Positions 63,934 through 64,000 of a stretch of DNA of 64,000 nucleotides are shown piece after piece (positions within the stretch are counted from its first letter, which is position 1; each line of letters opens with the position of its first letter). Location: the NCBI GenBank assembly GCA_035222895.1, contig JAVYIG010000323.1:186001-250000 (forward strand), written 5' to 3'. A program made the position numbers and the translations under genes. This DNA comes from Strongylocentrotus droebachiensis. Lineage: Eukaryota > Echinodermata > Echinoidea > Camarodonta > Strongylocentrotidae. A model generated the notes under the pieces. The model was not told the origin of the DNA, did no database searches, and worked only from the letters and a program-made list of their open reading frames with translations.

Positions 63934-64000
63934 ACAGTCAAACCTGCTTTAGTGACCACCTGTCTACAAAGACCACTTGTCTACAACAAGCACTTTTTTT
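63934..64000 (+). mobile_element. MITE family H, copy 5, cut by the window edge
   Basis: ACACAGTCAAACCTGCTTTA then GTGACCACCTGTCTACAAAG; continues beyond the window. Confidence 0.75.

Overview
This is a stretch of animal nuclear DNA: spliced genes with long introns, AT-rich, and full of short inverted-repeat transposons (MITEs), tRNA-derived SINEs, a LINE fragment, minisatellites and microsatellites. The repeat style (many TACATGTACATG palindromes, many TTAA-bounded MITEs) and the protein sequences suggest a marine deuterostome, most likely an echinoderm such as a sea urchin. That placement is inference; no species marker is present.

Three protein-coding genes are supported. (1) Positions 89-14744 (+): the 3' part of a PIWI-clade Argonaute in 13 exons, running from the PAZ domain to the stop codon with an intact D-E-D-H catalytic tetrad. 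The 5' half lies outside the window. (2) Positions 35742-24694 (-): a complete seven-exon gene for a leucine-rich-repeat protein orthologous to LRMDA (C10orf11), 253 residues. Its third intron is not GT-AG but appears to be a minor-spliceosome (U12) AT-AC intron. (3) Positions 56079 to beyond the right edge (+): the first two coding exons of a USP53/USP54-type ubiquitin hydrolase with the Cys-box. LRMDA and USP54 also both lie in human 10q22, so the LRMDA-USP pair may be old synteny.

The rest is transposon-derived or unassigned. At least eight copies of one ~190-bp MITE (family A) occur, several within 75 nt of splice sites; one is split by a second MITE (family B). Other families: C (11862-12236); a TTAA-flanked element with poly-G/poly-C palindromes (10071-10846); E, F (two copies each); G (two copies, one split by a GTCAAAGGTCA-rich array D); H (six pieces); L (three copies). 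A CR1/L2-like LINE reverse transcriptase on the minus strand (42875-44554) is interrupted by a 787-bp TA-flanked element, and a hAT-like element with an 8-bp target duplication (41811-42494) encloses another reverse-transcriptase fragment.

The most unusual observations are the AT-AC intron, two partial tandem exon duplications (one in piwi, one in LRMDA), a 61-bp minisatellite that looks amplified from a piwi intron/exon junction, a SINE inserted at the end of an LRMDA donor site, and a cluster of about nine copies of a 'GGACACCAAGTTATGTACA' motif at 60.4-61.7 kb. I saw no convincing sign of a wholly new biochemical system.
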